The notes beneath the pieces were generated by a model. The model was not told the DNA's origin and ran no database searches. It was given only the letters and a program-made list of their open reading frames with translations. Source: Prescottella equi (GTDB lineage Bacteria; Actinomycetota; Actinomycetes; Mycobacteriales; Mycobacteriaceae). Taken from it: a stretch of 64,000 nucleotides of DNA. A program made the position numbers and the translations under genes. Below are positions 59,375 through 64,000 of this stretch, piece after piece; position 1 is the stretch's first letter; every line of letters begins with the position of its first letter. The DNA lies in assembly GCF_020171745.1 (NCBI RefSeq), contig NZ_JAIVAH010000020.1, positions 1 through 64,000 on the forward strand, read 5' to 3'.

Positions 59375-59911
59375 CTACGAGCCGAACGATAGCGAGCCTA
59401 GGCTGCCAGTCCCGCCAGGTTCTGACGTGTCGGGGTTGCCGATGGTGAATGGGATCTGCGTCAGTACGTAGTCGTTCCCGCCGGCCTGATAGCAGGCGAT
59501 GCCGGCTACGTATCGGCCGTCGGCGATGTACGGGAGCTTCGCGACTACGGTCTGACCGCTGTACGCGTTCACGTAATTCGTCGACCCGTCGGGATTGATA
59601 TATGGGGATCCGCCGGCGCCTGTCGGTGACACCGGCGACCCCACGAACCAGTTCAACGGCTTGTTCGCAACATCAAGTGTGGGGCTATTCAAGATTGCGG
59701 TCGCGTCTGCTTCGGTGTGGATCCACGGCCCAGCGCAGATTTCGGAAACGCCCGTGATCGGCACAGTGAGCGTGAATGACACCGTGTTGACGCCAATCTG
59801 GGTCTGAATGATCGGCGCCGACACAGCGAACGCTGTCCCCGGCATTGCGAGTGCTGCGGTAGCCCCGAGCGCGGCCGCAGCGAGGCTGCGGCGGATGATG
59901 CGTGTGTTCAT
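59375..59911 (-). CDS. Secreted protein with TGSLGSLSFGS tail, copy B
   Basis: Exported protein of 178 residues with a Sec signal cleaved after AFA (29). Shared blocks with copy A are CAGPWIHTEADA, DGRYVAGIACY and the terminal TGSLGSLSFGS. The mature N-terminus (SAPIIQTQIGVNTVSFTLTVP) is strand-rich, like a small beta-sandwich. The leader contains CCCTCGTTC/GAACGAGGG arms (59917-59925, 59937-59945) that overlap the ribosome-binding site. First gene of the pair. Function unknown. Confidence 0.78.
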   Translation of the reverse strand: MNTRIIRRSLAAAALGATAALAMPGTAFAVSAPIIQTQIGVNTVSFTLTVPITGVSEICAGPWIHTEADATAILNSPTLDVANKPLNWFVGSPVSPTGAGGSPYINPDGSTNYVNAYSGQTVVAKLPYIADGRYVAGIACYQAGGNDYVLTQIPFTIGNPDTSEPGGTGSLGSLSFGS

Positions 59912-59916
59912 GTCCC

Positions 59917-59945
59917 CCCTCGTTCGATTGATTCCAGAACGAGGG
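59917..59945 (-). promoter_or_regulatory. Hairpin at the ribosome-binding site of the secreted-protein pair
   Basis: Nine-base inverted arms (59917-59925 and 59937-59945) include the G-run just upstream of the ATG at 59911. Folding would hide the ribosome-binding site, or the palindrome may bind a regulator. Confidence 0.4.
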
Positions 59946-60072
59946 AGACTAACAGCGCAAGCGTCACCTAACGGGCGAAATCGGCAGAACTCCCGCTTTG
60001 GCGATACCGGGCCGGTCTTCGTGCCAAGATGCCGAAGCTGACATCTGCCTAATCACTGAAAGCTGCCCGCCA

Positions 60073-60558
60073 ATGATCGGACGCCCTCCGTTTCCTCCTA
60101 CTGGCACGCCCGGCCCGGCTGGTCCGCCCTCAACCCCTCCGCTAGGTACGTACGGGACGCCCGGTGCGCCGAAACGCTACAAGCCGAAACTGCGGCACAA
60201 CCGTCCCTTCCGCTGGTCAGTGGCAGTCCTTGCGGCAGCTGCCCTGGCCGTCGGCACTTTTGCTGGCGTTTCAGCGTTCCTGAACCAACGTGACGACGCC
60301 TCATACGAGGCCGGCAGGGCCATTGGGGCAGAGGTGGCGAAGACCGCCGCGGCACTTGGCGGGGCAGGCATCCCAAGCAGCGGATCCGACAGTTCGATCG
60401 CCAAGAACTGCGACTATCTGGCGACCAACGCCAAAGGTAGCGCTGTCACCTACTGGTGGGGTGGCGAGATTTCGCGCGACAAGCTGGATCAGCACGACTA
60501 CGCGGAAGGATGCCGTGACGCGATGTGGGACGCATTCCATCAGCCGCCCGCGTCATAG
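60073..60558 (+). CDS. Membrane-anchored protein with Pro-rich N-terminus
   Basis: Protein of 161 residues. A cytoplasmic Pro/Gly-rich segment (1-33) and a basic stretch precede one transmembrane helix (about 48-70), and an external domain of 90 residues with two Cys (KNCDYL, EGCRDAMW) follows. The layout is common among small mycobacterial envelope proteins. No family is recognised. The ATG at 60073 lacks a strong ribosome site. Confidence 0.65.
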   Translation: MIGRPPFPPTGTPGPAGPPSTPPLGTYGTPGAPKRYKPKLRHNRPFRWSVAVLAAAALAVGTFAGVSAFLNQRDDASYEAGRAIGAEVAKTAAALGGAGIPSSGSDSSIAKNCDYLATNAKGSAVTYWWGGEISRDKLDQHDYAEGCRDAMWDAFHQPPAS

Positions 60559-60563
60559 GACGA

Positions 60564-60902
60564 CTACCGCGCCAGGTGCCATACCGCCTCGCAGTTCGCG
60601 TACGTCGCGGCCCTCGGATTGATTGCCCCGCAGTTGATGTGCCATTCACGCCCGTCCGACAAGGTGACGCCGATCCACCACTGGTCAGCTGGAGCGGCCG
60701 TGGGATCTCGCTCACAGTCGCCCCGGGGCCACCGGCAACCCGATAAGTTCGGTTCTCGTGGCGCCAGGGCCACCCCCCGACGCGGCCCTGGCGCCACGCC
60801 CGCGGGCTCGGGTGGGGCAACAGCGACGACCACTCGAGCACCGTCGGGAATCCCACCAAACCAGACACCAGAGCAGCCGCTACCTGCTACAAACCAGACC
60901 AT
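60564..60902 (-). CDS. Hypothetical Cys-containing protein
   Basis: Up to 112 residues. The C-terminal part (QWWIGVTLSDGREWHINCG, then AATYANCEAVWHLAR) looks like a genuine small domain with paired Cys; the N-terminal part is Pro/Arg-rich. The ATG would overlap the divergent gene start at 60901, so the true start may lie further in, for example near 60871. No family recognised. Confidence 0.45.
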   Translation of the reverse strand: MVWFVAGSGCSGVWFGGIPDGARVVVAVAPPEPAGVAPGPRRGVALAPREPNLSGCRWPRGDCERDPTAAPADQWWIGVTLSDGREWHINCGAINPRAATYANCEAVWHLAR

Positions 60903-61083
60903 GAAAACGGTTCGGGGCTTCGTCTTCTCGCTCGTGGTGCCGCTGGGCGGGCTAGCGCTACTCGCCTACGGCGGGACGCAAGGATTCTGGGGTGCACCAG
61001 AAGCCTTCGCCGATTGGTTCACGGGTGTCGTAGCGTCCGAGGCAACCACAACGCCGGCAACCTCGATCCAGGTAGCCGAATGA
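60901..61083 (+). CDS. Small membrane protein
   Basis: Protein of 60 residues with one N-terminal transmembrane helix (GFVFSLVVPLGGLALLAYGG) and a short Thr-rich tail. Its stop overlaps the next start (ATGA). The two probably work together at the membrane. Function unknown. Confidence 0.55.
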   Translation: MKTVRGFVFSLVVPLGGLALLAYGGTQGFWGAPEAFADWFTGVVASEATTTPATSIQVAE

Positions 61084-61244
61084 AGGTGCTGCGCTCCCCA
61101 TGGGCGCTCGGATTTCTAGCGCTCTCAGCCTCACCCGGACTCATCGCCTTCTTCGCAGGAGCCTCGGTCGGGCTGTCGCTACTCTCAGCCTTCGCCGGAA
61201 TCATCATCATGTTCTGCATCGCGGGAATACTCAGCCCCGACTAG
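61080..61244 (+). CDS. Small hydrophobic membrane protein
   Basis: Protein of 54 residues made of two hydrophobic helices (about 8-28 and 30-50) with a short Asp end. It is coupled to the previous gene by ATGA. Function unknown. Confidence 0.55.
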   Translation: MKVLRSPWALGFLALSASPGLIAFFAGASVGLSLLSAFAGIIIMFCIAGILSPD

Positions 61245-61623
61245 CACGTCGCCGCCCCTAATCCGCTTGCTCACGTCCAGACAATGAACGAGTGCGAACA
61301 CTTCAGATCACTTGCAAGACAACGCTCCACGCCGCGCAAGTCTTCAGCCGGCTCAGCTGCCACCGGTGCACGCTCAGAGGCAGTATCGACGAGAGAGGTC
61401 CCGCCGAGTCCCTCCTGGTCGTGCGCCACGAGGAGGGGTGCAAATGGGTCTAGATACCCGTGGAGTAATGCCGTTGCGTGTAGATACCCAACCTCTGTAG
61501 CGTTGGCTGCATCGCCGACGTGTCCCTAAAACCGTCCGGCGCACCTCTCCGCACTGCTCGCGTTAGCAGCATCGCCCCTTCTCCGCCGGGCGTACATCTA
61601 TGCCTCCAGCCGAAGGAATCACC
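61245..61623. other. Intergenic region before the second excisionase-like gene
   Basis: This gap between annotated neighbours holds one possible short gene (61292-61453) and a direct repeat TAGATACCC at 61451-61459 and 61483-61491. The repeat lies upstream of the HTH gene at 61624 and may be part of its promoter or operator. Confidence 0.4.
61292..61453 (+). CDS. Possible 53-residue Cys-rich protein
   Basis: A GTG-initiated frame encodes a protein with ITCKTTL, LSCHRCTL and HEEGCKWV, four Cys arranged like a zinc-binding knuckle. Its residue composition is more protein-like than that of the overlapping frames. The ribosome site is weak. No family recognised. Confidence 0.35.
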   Translation: MRTLQITCKTTLHAAQVFSRLSCHRCTLRGSIDERGPAESLLVVRHEEGCKWV

Positions 61624-61827
61624 GTGCGTAAACGCTTTGAGTCTCCAGACAACACCGCAGCCCGTTATGGCGTCACGCGCAAGACCATTGAGAGGAGCGT
61701 TCGCGCCCTCCACATCACCGAGTACAGGCCGGGACCGCGCTGCGTCCGATACGACGTCGATGAGATCGACGCCGCATTCAGCGGCCACCTCGTCGAACGC
61801 GGCAAGAACGAACCCCAGCCCGCCTGA
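61624..61827 (+). CDS. Excisionase-like HTH protein 2
   Basis: Protein of 67 residues with a winged HTH (NTAARYGVTRKTIERSVRALHI, then CVRYDVDEIDAAF), the same type as excisionase 1 but different in sequence. AAGGAA lies five bases before the GTG. It opens a rightward run of small genes to the window end. It may be the excisionase for integrase 2. Confidence 0.75.
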   Translation: MRKRFESPDNTAARYGVTRKTIERSVRALHITEYRPGPRCVRYDVDEIDAAFSGHLVERGKNEPQPA

Positions 61828-61846
61828 CTAGCCCTCAAGGACGCTC

Positions 61847-62356
61847 ATGAACTTTGCCGACTGGAACCCGCAGATGACGCCGGAGGTGCGCCGCGCCAAC
61901 GGGATTGCCGCGGAACAACACGCAGCCAACCTAGAGGCGTACAACAAGCGTGTCGATGCGGAGCGGGAGCAGAACGCAAGATGTGCCAGCAAGGATGCCG
62001 CCTTCGAGGAGCACCTGGCCGAGTACCGGCGCCGGAAAGCAGACCCGTGGGCGGATCAACCCGACGACGCCCTCACCCCGACCGCAGCCATCGACAAGGC
62101 GCGGGCACAAGTGCGTGCAGACCGAGAATCCGGAGCCAACGCCGCAGCAGACGAGCGTCAGCGCCAGTTTGCCGCCGACATCGACGCGCGGAACCAGCAG
62201 CATCAAACCAATGCCCGCGCCATGCAGGAATGGTCCCGCCAAGCGCTGGCCGAGCGAATGCCGGCACTCGAAGAGATGGCCGCTGAAAATGCGAGGCGAG
62301 CCGAATCGACCGCCACGATCGACGAAATGCGCCGGCAGCGCAAAAATCGCCTGTAA
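61847..62356 (+). CDS. Highly charged helical protein
   Basis: Protein of 169 residues that is almost wholly helical and rich in Ala, Arg, Glu and Gln (for example NLEAYNKRVDAEREQNARC and ENARRAESTATIDEMRRQRK), with coiled-coil potential. It has no signal or membrane segment. AAGGA precedes the ATG. It resembles the protein at 62843-63334 in composition, so both may be scaffold-like. Function unknown. Confidence 0.65.
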   Translation: MNFADWNPQMTPEVRRANGIAAEQHAANLEAYNKRVDAEREQNARCASKDAAFEEHLAEYRRRKADPWADQPDDALTPTAAIDKARAQVRADRESGANAAADERQRQFAADIDARNQQHQTNARAMQEWSRQALAERMPALEEMAAENARRAESTATIDEMRRQRKNRL

Positions 62357-62374
62357 CGCGAAGGACAACAGAAT

Positions 62375-62563
62375 ATGACTGCACCGTACGGATATCTCAC
62401 TCGTGACGGTGTCATTCCCGTCCCCACGCTGACCGAAGCGCTGGACGCGGCGAGCGAGCATCGCACAGCCGCCTACCAGCGCGGCCTCCAATGGATCCGA
62501 GTCTCAAGCGGAGCCCTTCACGAGCTACACCAGCCGCTTACAATCGAGATCCCGAATGGCTGA
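62375..62563 (+). CDS. Small hypothetical protein
   Basis: Protein of 62 residues (MTAPYGYLTRDGVIPVPTL at the start). AAGGAC lies upstream. It overlaps the next frame by eight bases. No family recognised. Confidence 0.6.
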   Translation: MTAPYGYLTRDGVIPVPTLTEALDAASEHRTAAYQRGLQWIRVSSGALHELHQPLTIEIPNG

Positions 62564-62785
62564 CATCACTGCCCAACCGGGTGACAGACCGAATAGCATT
62601 CGGTCTCAATACATCTGGGCCATGAACGAGACGAAGCGGGTGCTACGGGCAGGGCGCGGATCGACGAAAAGCTCCGCGCGTTCGCCGAGCATCAAGAAGC
62701 CGCCCGGATCGCCGCCGAAAACCCGGATAGATATACGGAAATCTTGACCGAAGTTCAGCGTGAAAACGCTAACAACGGCCTCTGA
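62556..62785 (+). pseudogene. Small gene with an apparent frameshift
   Basis: The frame from ATG 62556 reads MADITAQPGDRPNSIRSQYI and NETKRVLRAG, then turns into unlikely Ser/Pro/Lys-rich sequence. The -1 frame from about 62650 reads ARIDEKLRAFAEHQEAARIA to a stop at 62785 and has no start codon of its own. One extra base near 62650-62660 would join them into a helical protein of about 76 residues. Confidence 0.5.
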
Positions 62786-62842
62786 CTTTCCGCACCAGCC
62801 CGCTACCACTCCAAACTGTCCTGCAAACGTAAGAGGTGCCCC

Positions 62843-63334
62843 ATGTATTCACCTGATGCACGCGAAGCGCAGAGCCTCGCGATGAAGAAATGGCGAGAAG
62901 ATCAGGTTGCTCAGCGTGAGGCTGAACTCATTCGAATTCATGCGGAACGTGAAGAATCAGAACGGGTCGCTGCCGAGAACCGTGAAGTGATGATGGCAGT
63001 ACGCGCAGAAGTTGTCCGCAAGCGCACGGAAGGCGCCTTCGAGGGCGTTGTCGGTGAAGCCCGCCGCAGGATTCAGACAGAGAACGAGCTGGTCCGTGAA
63101 ACGGGGCGCAGTTCCGTCCAGTCGGCCGCATTCAAGGCCCAGTCGGAACATGCGCAGCGAATGAACGAGGAACACGCTGAGCGCCAGAAACAGTTTCAGC
63201 AATGGCAGGCTGAGCAAGCAGAAGAGCGCTCTGAAGAACTCCGCGAGATCGCCGAGAAGAACGCTGCGAAACAAGCGAGTAATGACGAGTTCGAGGCTGC
63301 CCGCGCCCGGGTCCGCGCCAAGCGAGGCTGGTGA
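62843..63334 (+). CDS. Coiled-coil protein
   Basis: Protein of 163 residues, nearly all charged helix with heptad-like spacing (QREAELIRIHAEREESERVA, QKQFQQWQAEQAEERSEELR). AGAGG lies seven bases before the ATG. It is followed by the next start within a few bases of its stop. It may be structural or DNA-associated. No family recognised. Confidence 0.68.
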   Translation: MYSPDAREAQSLAMKKWREDQVAQREAELIRIHAEREESERVAAENREVMMAVRAEVVRKRTEGAFEGVVGEARRRIQTENELVRETGRSSVQSAAFKAQSEHAQRMNEEHAERQKQFQQWQAEQAEERSEELREIAEKNAAKQASNDEFEAARARVRAKRGW

Positions 63335-63335
63335 C

Positions 63336-63635
63336 ATGAGCACCGCCATCATCACGCCCGAGCTTGAGGCGCACAGGGCAGCGCACGCCGCGTTCTACGC
63401 CGCTCGCCGCGACCTTATCCACGCCGCCGAACACGCCCTCCAGCGCCGGCCGCCTGATGACTTCAAACGCTGCCTCGAAGCTCACGACCGCTTCACCGCC
63501 GCCGGCTACCAGGCCCGAGCGGCCGCCAAGGCTGCAGGCCAGCCACTCCAGCCGCTCGTCGATGACGACATCACCGACGAGCTACCCTTCCTGCGCCATA
63601 TCCTCGACACCGCCGCCAGCCGAGCTGGACGCTGA
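63336..63635 (+). CDS. Hypothetical helical protein
   Basis: Protein of 99 residues (MSTAIITPELEAHRAAHAAF). It is Ala-rich and helical with many His. It starts one base after the previous stop and ends ten bases before the next gene, in one operon. No family recognised. Confidence 0.65.
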   Translation: MSTAIITPELEAHRAAHAAFYAARRDLIHAAEHALQRRPPDDFKRCLEAHDRFTAAGYQARAAAKAAGQPLQPLVDDDITDELPFLRHILDTAASRAGR

Positions 63636-63645
63636 GGAACACGAC

Positions 63646-63924
63646 ATGGCATACGAGTTCATCAACCGGTACTGCGCCGAGAACGACTTCGAAGCAGCCC
63701 TGCAGAACTTCAACCATGCCGAGTGGCGCCTCCAGGACACGCGACCCATCTGGCAGTCGAATGGCGTCACAGCGGCCGAACTCCTCGGCTACCTGCGCGT
63801 CTACCAGGCGTGCCGAGGCCGCGTCCTAGACATCGGACAACACCTCGACAGATCATTCGGGCGACCGACACCACCCGAGTGCCCGGACTGGTGCCCAGAC
63901 CTCGACACTCTCGCGGCCACGTAG
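63646..63924 (+). CDS. Hypothetical protein
   Basis: Acidic protein of 92 residues (MAYEFINRYCAENDFEAALQ) with CPDWCPD near the C-terminus. GAGGAAC precedes the ATG. It is the last complete gene in the window; 76 bases follow without a visible feature. Confidence 0.65.
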   Translation: MAYEFINRYCAENDFEAALQNFNHAEWRLQDTRPIWQSNGVTAAELLGYLRVYQACRGRVLDIGQHLDRSFGRPTPPECPDWCPDLDTLAAT

Positions 63925-64000
63925 GCCGGTGCAACACCCAATCCATCACCGGCACCTCTGCTAACCACTGTCGTGCAACCGCCTTATTACTTGTGGCGCG

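Noticed and set aside
60619-61083. Longer form of the small membrane protein gene starting at 60619
   Set aside because: The added N-terminal part is low-complexity and overlaps the opposite-strand gene; the start at 60901 places the transmembrane helix at the N-terminus as expected.
61284-61529. Frame starting at ATG 61284
   Set aside because: Its product is Ser/Arg/Pro-rich in a way typical of non-coding GC-rich frames; the GTG frame at 61292 looks more like protein.
47900-64000. CRISPR array or insertion sequence in the mobile region
   Set aside because: No regularly spaced repeat-spacer units and no transposase motif were seen; the only tandem repeats are the in-frame ones at 51787-51901.

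Overview
The window is high-GC actinobacterial DNA, most likely from Rhodococcus or a close mycolate-containing relative. Genes use GTG, TTG and ATG starts, stop/start overlaps of the GTGA or ATGA type are common, and the backbone gene order is one I recall from Mycobacterium tuberculosis Rv2464c to Rv2478c: nei1, rpiB, a CPWC thioredoxin-fold protein, pepN, DUF5130, HNH nuclease, glbO, aglA, Rv2474c-like, thioesterase, NAD-glutamate dehydrogenase, thioesterase, ettA, ssb. The species cannot be fixed from the sequence alone.

The backbone runs from 1 to about 34 kb and is interrupted by accessory blocks. A flavin reductase gene (2117-3367) sits between the CPWC protein and pepN. An aromatic-catabolism island (9973-20222) holds a KstD-like flavoprotein, an SDR, an IclR regulator, the mhpA-mhpC-mhpB set for 3-(3-hydroxyphenyl)propionate ring hydroxylation and meta-cleavage, a P450 with its own TetR regulator, a methyltransferase and a MaoC-like hydratase. 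Between ettA and ssb lies a block with a TetR regulator, a Tat-exported cholesterol-oxidase-type GMC enzyme and two secreted lipases.

From 35.3 to 47.8 kb there is a form I aerobic CO dehydrogenase locus on the minus strand: coxM, coxS and coxL (with the copper-binding AYACSFR loop, Cys386), then an XdhC-YHS gene broken by a one-base frameshift, a MobA-like nucleotidyltransferase, a MoxR ATPase (coxD), coxG and a VWA protein (coxE). A CopD-CtaG fusion follows downstream. A second XdhC gene and a divergent LysR gene lie on the upstream side. The set would allow oxidation of CO as an energy supplement.

A tRNA-Arg(UCU) gene at 47826-47899 marks the edge of a mobile element that fills the rest of the window and continues past its end. 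It starts with a tyrosine integrase reading toward the tRNA. A repressor and an excisionase diverge from an operator-rich promoter region. A run of small genes includes a replication-initiator-like gene with in-frame tandem repeats that could hold an origin. A second tyrosine integrase (53639-54835) suggests two stacked elements. Beyond it lies cargo rich in exported products: three lipoproteins, two paralogous secreted proteins ending in the same 11-residue tail TGSLGSLSFGS, and small membrane proteins. A final module starts with a second excisionase-like HTH gene and carries several highly charged, coiled-coil-like proteins. No capsid, terminase, Tra/FtsK or insertion-sequence gene is visible.
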